From Saturnia japonica (Eukaryota > Arthropoda > Insecta > Lepidoptera > Saturniidae): 64,000 bases of DNA. The notes beneath the pieces were generated by a model. The model was given only the letters and a program-made list of their open reading frames with translations, did no database searches and was not told the DNA's origin. The stretch lies in NCBI GenBank assembly GCA_033032175.1, contig CM065324.1, positions 1,550,001-1,614,000 of the forward strand, written 5' to 3'. This document shows positions 25,101 to 64,000 of the stretch, in pieces; within the stretch, counting starts at the first letter, position 1, and the number at the start of each line of letters is the position of its first letter. A program made the position numbers and the translations under genes.

Positions 25101-27647
25101 TAATCATTATTAATACAGACTGTTCTGCCCTGTAGTCAATCTGAAATAGTCGCAAGTATTTTTAATGTTTTTAAAAGATTTACAAAATATATTTCATTTT
25201 ATAGATGGGTATGTAACAAATTCAAAAAGTCTAAGTTACCACTTCTCACTTGGTCTCACTTGGCCTTTTGTCGGCCAGGAGAAAGCAAAATAAATTTCTA
25301 AAATTTATATTAACCTCACCATATAATCTTTCTAAATGAATATTTAAAAATTAACCATATTATCAGGTTAGTCCAGAATCCTCCATACATTGGCTAATTT
25401 TGAAACATTCCATACCAAAGAGAATCACAAGATCCGTTACACAAGTTTTTTAATAAAAGCACTGCTTCTTTGTTCTGGTAACTAAGAAAAACAGTGGAGT
25501 TCAGGTTTCAATGTGAGCACAAGTACACACAAATACATACCCTTTCTTATTACACCCCTTCAACCAGATTTAAGATTTTGTTAATCTAACAAAATGAAGT
25601 TGTAAAGATATAGTCAACTGATAATTAAATATTGAATACCACTTATTACGTACACTATGCTAACTTAAAATTTGGGCACATTTTGGGTCTTATTTTTATA
25701 ATAGATTTATAATATTCAAATTTCAATAATTAAGCTATAAATTAAAAATGATACTATGTCTTGTAAATATTAGATTAATTTATCATCCATATTATTGTAT
25801 TTACATATATTTTAACATTAATTCATCAATATTTTCAAGTTAGTGTAGTGTAGATTATTGGTGTTGTGTGTGTAAAATTAAATCATGAACTTTCAGAATT
25901 TTAACCCACACAACAGTTTTTTTTTTGGGTAGCGACTGTTCCAACTAACAATAATGTTATGCCTATTGTCAAATGTACAAGCATAGAACAATAAAAAAAT
26001 CAATGCAAATCAGTACAAAATGTTATCTACCAATCAATCTGCAAATATCCCTTCTTTTTGTTAAGAACTGTCTATACTGTTAGCACTAAGGGCCCTTTAG
26101 CCTCAGATGGCTTTTACAGCTTCACTGAGCTTGGTCATCCCTACATTATCAACGATTATAAAATAACAATTAGTTACAGTTACTATATGCAAATTTTTAA
26201 ACTTTACTTGGTATGCAAGAAAGTTTTAACATGGGTATATCAGATCAACAGACAACTGATCTAAGCCACAACTGTTTCTAGAAAAATATAAATAAATAAA
26301 CTTACAATCCTACTTAATATTATAACTGTGAAAGTTTGTTTATTTGTTACTAAATCATGAAAAATGGCATAAAGGAATTTGATGAAATTTGGCACACTGA
26401 TAGTTTATAAAATGGATTAATTTTCTATTACAGTAGAGACCCAATTTTGAAGTTTACACAGACAAAGTGTCATGCAGAAGCTATTTCAAAATAAATTAAT
26501 GAATCTTTTTCAAGGTCAAAATTTATTCAGATCAAACATCTATTTTATTACTCATTTTATTGGTCATAATACCTTTTATTATGAAATAATAATAGAATTG
26601 TCTTTTATATTGAGCAACTCATCCATAGCTACTGCCTATCACAAGTATATTCTCAACAAGGAAATCCTTAACAATGTATTCAAGGTTAACACACAATAAA
26701 CACAATGTTAATGTGACATGTGCATAACAATATAGGATAAAGTATCACTTTACATTTTAAACTGATACTACAGAGGACTTTTAAATAACTCACATTTGAA
26801 GGACAAACACTTATAATGATGTTTTATTTCCCATGTATTCTAACTTACTGATACAGAGCCATTAAAACTATGTTATGATACAAAACACGCTATACAACAT
26901 ACCTACAAACCTAAACCAAGAAACCTTTTACACAGATATTCCGAGCATGAATAATAAACAAGCTAATCTTGAATGTACTTACTCTGAGCAGCGACATAAA
27001 CCATACACTTTGTTTTTACTGTGTGTCGGTATTAGGAAGTTGTTAATGTATTTCTGTGTTAATTACTTCCAATTAACAAGAAGAAATGGAGATTAAAAAA
27101 TTTGCATATTCACCTTAACAGGTATCCCTGACCAGCTGAGCTGTTTCAATTCATCAAGGTTCATAACAGCGCACTCAAGCAACTGCTGGAACCTCTCCAA
27201 CTTAGATTCGCTGCTTTCCTCTCGCGAAGTCAACGCTGATAAGCGCACTGGCCGCGGTCGCCCAGGATAATGCCGCAGCAGGCCAATCTTTCGCTCGTCA
27301 CTCTTGCGCACTTCCGAGATCTCATTTTTTACATCGTCCTGCACTTTTACGTCACCTTTGTTTACATTCTTATTACTATTTCGATGTGAATTTATGACAT
27401 TTAAAGCGGCCGTTTGCGATATCGCCTTCGATATTCTTGTTTCCGCGATACCGGAGATAATGTCGTCGTCGCCGAGGTCCCAGGCATCGTTCACCGACGC
27501 CTGGAATTGTTGATACGATGACCCGGACATAACCTCGTTTTGAGCGACTCTTTGTAAAGGCCTTCCAGGGATCGCGCGTTGCGGTGTCCTCCAAAACGTG
27601 TCAGGCAACAAACCGTTCTGGTCATGTTCGGGTTGTTGACTTTCCAT
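21758..27647 (-). CDS. TBC1D22: TBC1 domain family member 22 (Rab GTPase-activating protein), complete, 4 coding exons
   Basis: Coding exons in transcript order are 27647-27114, 24774-24562, 23867-23601 and 22165-21758. They total 1422 nt (473 aa plus stop), all junctions are phase 0 and all introns are GT-AG. TBC proteins stimulate GTP hydrolysis by Rab GTPases on Golgi and endosomal membranes. The N-terminal part carries the family pattern FWRTP..IPGRP, then DAWDLGDDD. The TBC domain starts near residue 170 at LSWSGIP. Both catalytic fingers are present: Arg235 in IHIDIPR (the IxxDxxR motif) and Gln270 in GYVQG (the YxQ motif). The C-terminus has RWMNNLLTREIPL, RLWDTY and AEAYRLKFAFADAPNH, as in vertebrate TBC1D22A/B, which I recall as about 500-517 aa. 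The ATG at 27647 is used; an in-frame GTG three codons upstream is not needed. I see no coding lesion. It is divergently arranged with SANBR. Confidence 0.95.
22166..23600 (-). other. TBC1D22 intron 3: repeats only
   Basis: The intron is AT-rich. At 22570-22615 is a repeat stretch (AAGTGCCTTCTTAGTTCCTA) that also flanks the hAT-like element near 39050 and 41240. At 23010-23160 is a repeat also seen at 13230-13400. At 23372-23485 is a plus-strand tRNA-type SINE fragment. No exon is visible. Confidence 0.7.
23601..23867 (-). CDS. TBC1D22: TBC1D22 coding exon 3 (residues 250-338)
   Basis: Begins VMFERILYIWAIRHPASG after a TTTTCAG acceptor. It carries the glutamine finger (GYVQGINDL) and ends QLGIQYK before AAG|GTGAGA. 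Confidence 0.93.
23868..24561 (-). other. TBC1D22 intron 2
   Basis: AT-rich intron with poly-T runs. I see no gene or clear mobile element in it. Confidence 0.7.
24562..24774 (-). CDS. TBC1D22: TBC1D22 coding exon 2 (residues 179-249)
   Basis: The acceptor is AACAG and the exon opens with ARAITWRLLAGYLPANSERR. It carries the arginine finger in YRQIHIDIPRMSP. The donor is CAG|GTATGG. An open frame that starts at the internal Met (24738) misses the first 12 residues of this exon. Confidence 0.93.
24775..27113 (-). other. TBC1D22 intron 1: AT-rich, small repeat fragments
   Basis: 2.3 kb of AT-rich sequence. A repeat fragment at 26290-26420 (AATTTGATGAAATTTGGCAC type) resembles 9890-10160. Short open frames here have no recognisable homology and look accidental. 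Confidence 0.65.
27114..27647 (-). CDS. TBC1D22: TBC1D22 coding exon 1 (residues 1-178)
   Basis: Starts at MESQQPEHDQ. It holds the FWRTPQRAIPGRP motif, the acidic DAWDLGDDD stretch, a low-complexity Lys/Asn/Asp linker and the start of the TBC domain (LSWSGIPVK). The donor is AAG|GTGAAT at 27113-27112. Confidence 0.93.
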
Positions 27648-28457
27648 AATAATCACTTTGGGACATTCTAAATAACTTTGTTTTATACTTATTTATATCA
27701 AGAAATTGTTGATATGACAACTTATGACATGACCCGACATGACAATTGACAAATGACAGTGATCAGTGATCAGTGATCACTAATCAGTTGATCACTCAAA
27801 AGCTGGCAAAGACAAAAATTATTTCCTGGATTTCTGGAACCGAAAATTCTAAAACATTATAATTTAGCTCTATGATTTAACCACAGATAGAGCACTCATA
27901 AACTACCGTCTTAAACATATCAAATAACTATTAAAATAATTTTCCTGTTGTAGAAACTGATAAAATCTTTAACTATTTGCTTGACTAGACTGTCATCCGA
28001 GACAAATATTACATTGATATTCTCTTATTCCAAGGTGCTAAGTAATAAGCAGACAATTACTAACAAACGAATTTATTCTTTAATTACAATAATTACTAAT
28101 TTTGCAGAGAGTCACGTTATTTGTTGTTACACGTTATTAATTGTTTAGTCAAATCGATTTGTAACACATTATTTATTACAATAACTGTTGATTACAAAGC
28201 ACAGAGTATAATAGTAGTATAGTACATCCGAGATTTCTAAGTGTCATAAATAAAATAAGTCAGAGTCGAACAGTAATTTAATAAATTTTTGATTTTTAAA
28301 TGGTATATTTCTTTTTATTTATATTTATGAGTCTCTAAATTATCTGTTACGTAAACAAACGTAAAAATACATATTTTTATTGAACATAACAGTTTCTAGG
28401 GGTCTTGTTAAATCAATATTATTTTTTATCAACCATATGTAAGAATTCTATGTCGCA
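27648..28457. promoter_or_regulatory. Divergent promoter region between TBC1D22 and SANBR
   Basis: 810 bp separate the two opposed start codons, so both 5' UTRs and core promoters must lie here unless there are distant non-coding exons. At 27757-27800 the motif GTGATCA/TGATCAG is repeated about five times in tandem and inverted form. No canonical TATA box could be assigned. A shared bidirectional promoter is inferred from layout alone. Confidence 0.45.
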
Positions 28458-57730
<29,273 letters not shown>

Positions 57731-57734
57731 AACG

Positions 57735-57740
57735 AATAAA
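57735..57740 (+). terminator. SANBR: SANBR poly(A) signal AATAAA
   Basis: A canonical AATAAA lies 5 bases after the stop codon, implying a very short 3' UTR if used. Confidence 0.55.
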
Positions 57741-59439
57741 CTTCTATACTACGTATTTACTTTGTTTTTAATTACAAATAATAATAATTAATAAACTCAT
57801 TTACTAAATGTAGTATGTTTACATCAGTGACCTATCCTACAGGCATAAAAAAATATTACTCCGTCATTTTTAGTTCCATATTTCTTGTTCTGATAAGATT
57901 GTCTTAAATATTTTTTTTTTACTATTTGTATTTCCATATTGTTAAATTAAATTTTTAGTAATTAGGCTATTTTTAGTTTTCGTAGCATCAATAATGAAAC
58001 TGTGTAAAAAAATTTTTTTTTTTGCAAAAATAATACTTTTAATTTGACAAGTAGGTAGCTTTATCTGTGGCAAAAACGTGTTCTTATAAATGTTGTAAAT
58101 AAAAAAAAAAAAACAATTATTTTTGCTCTACTGTTATTTAAAAAAAGAAATCCTTTTACGATGGAATTTTGGAGCGAATTTTTAGAAAAAAAAAGAAAAC
58201 CAACTTTAATGATTTTGAAGAGTTCCCTTGTGTATCTTCGAAGTTCAAGATCCAATGCCAGTGAAATTTAAATGGGACCACCCTTGATGTATTAAACAAT
58301 AAAAGAATTATCTAAATCGGTTCATAAACAAAGAGGATTTATCTGAACACCCATTTTAAAAAAAAATCATACTAATTCAGTAACCTGTCTTTTTTTTAAG
58401 TCGGTTAAAATACCATGAATTTTAAATCCCTACAAGAACTATTTAGACTTAAATAATCTAGTTAAAGCGTTCTTCTTCCCAACTAGTCCTCTTTATGGAG
58501 TTTTTGGCGGGATCTTGAAGTGACATGTTGTGGTTTTCATTTTTAATTCAATAACTTAGGTTTTTGACCCTATATTATGTAATATTGGTGGCGTTTTGCG
58601 TGATATAGTTTGGTTTTTGTGCATAAGTGATGTGGATTATAATTATAAGCTGAAAACTTTCATTCTGAGAATGCCACAAAATCTTCCTGGAAAGTTCTAA
58701 CATGGGAGCCACCATCTTGTTGGGATACTAAATCGTCATAACACTATAATTCACTCGATAATGGCAGTAATGGTCTTAATTAAAGAGGACCGGTTGCCAA
58801 GTTAGAAAGAAGTCCTCTTTATTGAAGGATATTACTGCCATTATCAAGTTATAATTTCACTATTCCTACAAAATGGTGGCTACCTTGATAGAACTTTCTA
58901 GTAAGAATTCATGGTCCATATTATTTATTATTTCCAATCTAAATTCACTTGTGCAGCAAACTAAGCTTTATTATGAAAAATGCCACCTGTATTACACAAA
59001 CAATACAAATTTATGAATGAAAAACTAAAAACCACACGACAGTTTGAGATCCCGCCAAACACTCCAGGTTAAAGCGTCATTTGAACTCTCAGATAAAATA
59101 TATTCTATCAATCCTCAGGTGTGACCTATAAAGATAAAAAATAGCGATCCTTACAACTTTTTCTTCTCCTTCTCCATTTCCCTTTCTCGTCGCACAAACG
59201 CACATTCTGTTGGCTGACAGTACCAACCTCTCGGAAATTGGGTTGGTACCATCTGACATCTAACTCTACCACCGCGCGAGCTCATTGGTCAAATCAAATA
59301 GCGCGCGCTTCCTGTATACACACACTTCCGTCCCTTTTCACAAAATCAGTCCCACACATTGTAAGAAAGCGAGAGGAAAGACGTTACTCGTTAAAAAAAT
59401 CTGAACTAGAGATAGCTGAGAATAAATAAAATGTAATAA
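57741..59439. other. Convergent intergenic region SANBR to RpL6
   Basis: AT-rich with poly-A/T runs up to 58450, then the foldback element (58496-59068), then unassigned sequence up to the RpL6 3' end. Confidence 0.6.
58496..59068. repeat. Foldback element, about 280-bp imperfect arms
   Basis: Outer arms carry TTGGCGGGATC and GATCCCGCCAA with GGAGT/ACTCC outside. Inner arms carry GATAATGGCAGTAAT and ATTACTGCCATTATC, AGAGGAC/GTCCTCT, and TAGCCACCAT-type blocks. The centre is near 58800 and arm identity is perhaps 75-80 percent by eye. No coding frame. It lies between the convergent SANBR and RpL6 genes. Confidence 0.8.
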
Positions 59440-59459
59440 TTTATTCAAATAGCTTTATT
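59440..59459 (-). terminator. RpL6: RpL6 poly(A) signals
   Basis: On the minus strand two AATAAA hexamers lie 8 and about 22 bases after the RpL6 stop (59454-59459 and 59440-59445). This fits the very short 3' UTRs usual for ribosomal protein genes. Confidence 0.6.
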
Positions 59460-59467
59460 GTCTTAAT

Positions 59468-59629
59468 CTAGAAACGCAGGCGGTGCGGGTAGTGACTCGA
59501 GCGGAGCCCGAACGATGCCTTGAGGTAACCGCGGAGCACCTTCTTATCGGCACGCGCCTTGATAGCTTTCATCACCGCCTTGTCGACCAGCTTCTGGTCA
59601 GTCTTGCGTTGCTCTGATGGAACGTATTT
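59468..59629 (-). CDS. RpL6: RpL6 last coding exon with stop
   Basis: 53 codons plus TAG, from KYVPSEQRK to PHRLRF. Acceptor TGTTTTAG. Confidence 0.95.
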   Translation of the reverse strand, partial: KYVPSEQRKTDQKLVDKAVMKAIKARADKKVLRGYLKASFGLRSSHYPHRLRF

Positions 59630-62600
59630 CTAAAACAGAGAAAAATATGAAGTAAAAACATGGCAGCTCTCTGAAGACACCCAAAAAATTAAAATAATAA
59701 ACTAATAATAGTGAATTTCATATACACCATAATCATAAATCATAAGTTATATTAGCTAAACAGTTTTTTTAAAGTGACAATTTCTTTATACCATTGTTAT
59801 TTCAAATGCGATGATACAAAAAAGTGACAAGCACACAACCATAGGATTTATCCCGCGGGAGAATGAGATAGAATACATTTTAGAGTATACCATTTCCTCG
59901 ATTACCTCTTTGTACACGTATTTCGAAGCCTTGGTAAAAGGCGTCACAGCCAATGTGGTGTATTGTTCATGTGTATCGTTTATGCGAACATTTTTATATT
60001 ATCTGAAAATTTCACTTCTACCGCGTACTGTGCGTTCTTCTTACGACATCAGGTTCTTTAAGCGTAACGTGAAGATATTTATGCAGGGCAGCATGACAGC
60101 GGCGACCGCCGATGGATTTACTTCTCTCGGTGGTCACCGTTATGTTTGGATTGTACACTGTGCTTACACCATCAGGGACAGTACTGTCAATGTGCTGGAG
60201 TTTTATAAAAAAATACATTACTAATAATTTATTACAGCTTGTATCAACAGCTTTGGTCCCGTGAAGATTATGACTATTGTTATAAAAAAAAACTTTCTAG
60301 ATGTACAGTGAGAGAGAGAGAGAGAGAGTTATTTCCAGAATCACTATTTTATTTATCTAATGATTTCTATCTTATCTAATGATAAGTATTTGTCACACTT
60401 GACACTGGCTAAAGTGCCTACATAGGCAGAAAGCCAAAATTTAAAAAAAAGTATTCTGTTAGTTATAATCAAGTGATTAACATGGTTCTTGAACTTATTG
60501 TTCGTAGTACCCACTTAAAAAAACTTTTTATTGGATTTGCTTTAATTTACAAAATCTAGCTTATCTAAGTTTTTGCCAACATAGTTTAAATTATTAAAAA
60601 AATAATCACATAAATAGGTCACACAGTTTTTTTACAAGAAAATCACACACATAAAAAACCTTCCTTTTTGAAGTCAGTTAAAAATCAATCATCTCTCGCA
60701 TGTACCTCTTTTTTGGTAGCGAAGATATCCTCGCCCTCTTTACGCTTGACGCTGCGTTTGACGCTCTTCTTGTTCTTTTTGAAGTAGGCGTCGTCGAGGT
60801 GAGCGGGCAGCTGGAACTCGCCCAGATCGATCTTAGTGGATGTACCGATGACGTAGCGCTGAGGGATTCGTCGCAGCGGGCACGAGTTCAACTGGAAATT
60901 TCAGAAAATATGATTTTTATGCCTTACTAGCTGTGTTTGCGGCTTCGTTCGCGTGGACGAAAGAAGAACATGTGCTGCTTATAAAAATAGTAGTTTCTTA
61001 AAATTTGAATAACTTTTTATTCAATTAAGATAAGGTCTATATTTTTTCTTTTGTTTTAGAATTATGTAAGATTTTTTTTTATCAAAACCTATCAGGTACT
61101 TTTTGCGGCCAACATGTATAACTGTTTATAAATAGTTATTTATAGATTTGCAATGAAACAATGATGGCTCAGTGGTAGCATGTATGGACATTGTGCTGAT
61201 TGACGTGAATTTGAATCCCTGTAATAGGCCTTGGTGAAGGAAAACATTGTGATGAAACTATACCATGGTGGTAGGACTTATGTTCGCTTAGGTAGCTATC
61301 ATGCTCATGTATAAAATTGTTCACAAAATACCTATAAGATATGTTCCGGCAGTACTAGGAAAAAGCCCTACCCACCATGCTATAATTTCATTATGATGTT
61401 TTCCTTTACTTACTGTCCACAACGATGTCATTTGCAGTTTGCATGTATGCTGCAAATGACGACAGTCATATATTATTGCATCTCAGTACTGTCCAAGTAA
61501 TGTAATAAAAGCATCCTGCTGACTACAAAAAAATATGTCTTTTCTTTGAATTATTGGGATTTTTTTTATTGGGAAAATGTCAAATGATGATGAAGATATT
61601 GTGATTATATATAGTATATAAAGATATACAATTAATAAAATTACCATGCCTGTTGTTATGTCAAAATAACAGCATCAAATGCATATGAAATTAACAAAAA
61701 ACTAATTTATAAAATGTTTGTTGGTCTAACTGATTGTTCCGGATAATCTCTGACCGGTTTTGACGGGAATTTCACTGGCAGAGAGCTGATGTTATAAGGA
61801 GTAACTTAGGCTACTTTTATTTTATTCTTTGCAAATAATAATAAATGCGGAAAAACAACGATTTTGGTACGCTCATACTTACACTTACGCCTTACACTGA
61901 GTAAACTACAAGATATATCAAATCAAAATAGTAAATAATCATAGATCTTAAAAAAAACCCATGAAAAGGTCAGTGAGAGCATATGTTTGTTTATCTTCTA
62001 AGGATCACCCATAATAAGCATTTTTGTTTTTAAAATAACCATAAGGCGGGGTATCATGATACGCGCATGTATCCTATCCATGGCATACTGTAGTTCAGGA
62101 GCGTGCAGCCCCGGGCACAGCTAGTAGCATATAAGATGGTGTGGAACATATTGGCTTCAATTCTCACTCCCAGTTTTGCCCATGATAATCTTTTCTCAAG
62201 TATTCTGTTATTATATAGACAAGGATACTGCAGAATAATATGAACAAAATTGACTACCAAGCTGCCCATTACAAAGAAAGTTTTATGTATATGCCTCTCG
62301 CAACGCAAAAAGGGCCCGCCAGAGGCCTAGTTGCGGAAAACTAATCCGTCATCTATCATGCCTCTCGCAACCGGATTCTGGGCAAGCACATGCTGCTCCC
62401 TGAACAGGTTCAGTTACACTCTAGCCAAAAAGTCCTGCAGCATATTAAGGACTGGGTGTGGAGCTTTAGCAGTGTGGGGCAATCACAATAGATCTTATTG
62501 GTTCCAGTGATACAGGACTGCATAGCCCCCATTTAAAATAATAACAATGACTCTTGCAATAGACTTGAATAATAACATGTTGCCATTTAGGATGCGTGAC

Positions 62601-63793
62601 AATTGCTTGCCACTATGGAAATGTGCTTTTGCCAGACCAGAGCTTCTTATGTTTGCAAATGATGAAGATGTGCATATGAAAGACTCAACATGGACAGTAG
62701 TAGGCTTATGAGATTCAAACTTATGTTGGTTTACATGTCTGTACACACTACCATTATTTTTTAAACTGATTCCTGAATTCAACCATTAAATAATGTCATT
62801 GGAATCAATGTGTATATAAAAATGCTATAAATTAACTTTAGAGACAGGCTAGCCCTCAAAAACATGTTTTAGAACATATTAATAGGTACTTTTCAGCAAC
62901 AAATTTTTGATTTATGTTTAAGTAAATACAGAAATGTTTTCAGCATTTAGGGGAAAATATTATATACATCCTATATATTATATTATTATAAATTACAATT
63001 GAAATTGAGGAATTAATGTTAAAAACATTATCTACCTGTCTTCGAGGGGAGCAAGAGCAAGGTGTGCACCATATTCAATAAAAATATTTAGCTGATATTT
63101 AACTGCTCCAAGTAAAACCTACATAGCGAATACTTGAATGAATCCTGAGAGTTGGCTAGTTGGATGTTGCTATGAAGCGAATTCCACACTGTTAAACCAA
63201 ATGATTGGTTACATAATTTTGTCTATTGCGCATATCACTGAGAGATTGAAATAGTGTTTTTAAATAGTTATGAGATTTGGGTTCATTACGTATGGAGAAA
63301 AGAAGGCAAAGTATTCTTACATTCCTATGTTGCTAAATGGGTAGCCATTTCAACCTGGCTCAGTATTCAGATACATGATCAAACTTCTGAAGATGGGAGA
63401 TGAAACAGATACACTTATCAAGTAGGTGATACAATCAAGTTTCCAATATAAAATGTAAATAAAATAATAAAATGGATAATATGCATTCCTGTCACATTTT
63501 AAAATAAGTTAAAGACCAACTTTAGAAATAAAAAAGAAAATGTTACAAAATATTATTTCTAGCAAATCTATTTTATGAATACAGAATCTAAATATACATT
63601 GCATCTTTATGTGAAACTTACAGTGAAAGGTCCAGTGAAGAGTAGAAGTCCACTGGGCAATACTCCAACAAGTACAACACGTTTGCCGGCATGCCTGCCA
63701 GCCAACAGGATGCACACTGTGCCAGGAGTGAGGTTAGGCCTTGTCCTGCGCACATGTTTGCTGAAACTCTTGCCACGAGAACGACTCCTGATC
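59468..63793 (-). CDS. RpL6: Ribosomal protein L6, C-terminal three coding exons (partial at the right edge)
   Basis: Coding exons in transcript order are 63793-63622, 60891-60706 and 59629-59468, about 172 residues, with the N-terminus beyond the window. RpL6 (eL6) is a structural protein of the cytosolic large ribosomal subunit. The first visible exon encodes [32 protein letters not shown] and [11 protein letters not shown]; the next [20 protein letters not shown] and [12 protein letters not shown]; the last [19 protein letters not shown], ending in the conserved [14 protein letters not shown]. All introns are GT-AG and in phase. It runs convergently to SANBR. Confidence 0.96.
59630..60705 (-). 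other. RpL6 last intron
   Basis: Holds a dispersed-repeat fragment at about 60040-60210 (CAGCATGACAGCGGCGACCG type, also at 44030 in SANBR intron 10) and a (GA)n tract at 60309-60328. No snoRNA boxes could be assigned with confidence. Confidence 0.6.
60706..60891 (-). CDS. RpL6: RpL6 penultimate coding exon
   Basis: 62 codons from LNSCPLRR to FATKKE. Acceptor TTTCCAG, donor GAG|GTACAT. It includes the basic stretch [17 protein letters not shown]. Confidence 0.94.
61156..61345 (+). repeat. Second tRNA-like SINE family, copy in RpL6 intron
   Basis: Head GATGGCTCAGTGGTAGCATG with a degenerate B box (GAATTTGAATCCC), then GTGAAGGAAAACATTGTGAT. Relatives lie at 2122-2400, 23372-23485 and 35960-36190 (plus) and 15050-15160 (minus). 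Confidence 0.65.
61625..62128 (+). repeat. Family A repeat in RpL6 intron
   Basis: Contains the TGTTATGTCAAAATAACAGC start, CACTGGCAGAGAGCTGATGT, and ends CCCCGGGCACAGCTAGTAG. Confidence 0.7.
63622..63793 (-). CDS. RpL6: RpL6 exon (first one visible in the window)
   Basis: Begins with one base of a split codon after an ATTTACAG acceptor and ends GPFT before ACT|GTAAGT. Confidence 0.94.
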
Positions 63794-64000
63794 CTGTAAA
63801 TTAAGTTCTTCTTTTTAATATATTTTTTATCAAGTTATAGGATAAAATTTGTTATGACAAACTCAATGCACTTTAAGGCCATATTGTGTGTTTTAGAGTG
63901 TAGAAATATGCAGCCAGCCAACAGAGATGCTGTAAGTTTGAAATGGTTTAATTTAACAAAAATATCAAACTATTACAGCTAACAAACATGCATGTAAGAC
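63794..64000 (-). other. RpL6 upstream intron, continues beyond the window
   Basis: AT-rich sequence 5' (on the minus strand) of the first visible RpL6 exon. No further exon could be identified before the edge. Confidence 0.6.

Larger units (their letters stand above)
60892..63621 (-). other. RpL6 intron, 2.7 kb
   Basis: Contains a SINE at 61156-61345, a high-copy repeat (family A) at 61625-62128, and a twice-repeated ATGCCTCTCGCAAC at 62291 and 62359. The remainder (62400-63600) shows nothing I recognise. Confidence 0.6.

Noticed and set aside
60018..60224. Overlapping 66-aa and 137-aa frames in the RpL6 intron
   Set aside because: They cover a dispersed family B repeat on both strands and have no splice fit with RpL6.

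Overview
The window looks like nuclear DNA of an insect, most probably a moth or butterfly. It is AT-rich, its genes are split by short consensus introns, two tRNA-derived SINE families are present, and much of the space is filled by interspersed repeats of a kind I associate with Lepidoptera (for example repeats ending in a CTAGCTGTG-type motif). There is no operon structure, CRISPR array or other bacterial feature. The species is inferred from general character only.

Three conserved host genes can be rebuilt exon by exon with matching splice phases. TBC1D22, a Rab-GAP of the TBC family, lies on the minus strand (21758-27647, 4 coding exons, 473 aa). SANBR (the KIAA1841 family, SANT and BTB domain regulator) lies head to head with it on the plus strand (28458-57730, 17 coding exons, 856 aa). 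Several SANBR exons are visible only by splicing. The last three coding exons of ribosomal protein L6 lie on the minus strand (59468-63793) and converge on SANBR; its 5' end is outside the window. A tRNA-Glu(CTC) gene sits in SANBR intron 4.

The rest is mobile-element material. The left 21 kb is intergenic and holds LINE and Gypsy fragments, two full-length Tc1/mariner-type elements of one family (by my count a DD41D spacing), a five-copy satellite of about 153 bp, and many short repeats. SANBR intron 7 (7.1 kb) is a nest: a Helitron helicase fragment, a near-perfect 140-bp-arm palindrome, a P-like DNA transposon, and a hAT-like element carrying a full-length but broken mariner. SANBR intron 10 carries a 1.48-kb direct duplication separated by a truncated third copy of the DD41D element.

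The most interesting item is at 36856-38576. It is a 1.72-kb element with 30-bp terminal inverted repeats (29/30 matches) and a perfect 8-bp target duplication. It encodes an apparently intact, three-exon THAP plus coiled-coil protein of 168 aa with no transposase catalytic domain. That layout resembles the truncated repressor-type derivatives of Drosophila P elements. The second point of note is the duplication at 44331-48388, whose two copies are the filled and the empty site of the same mariner insertion. This is either a real unequal exchange or two haplotypes joined by the assembler.
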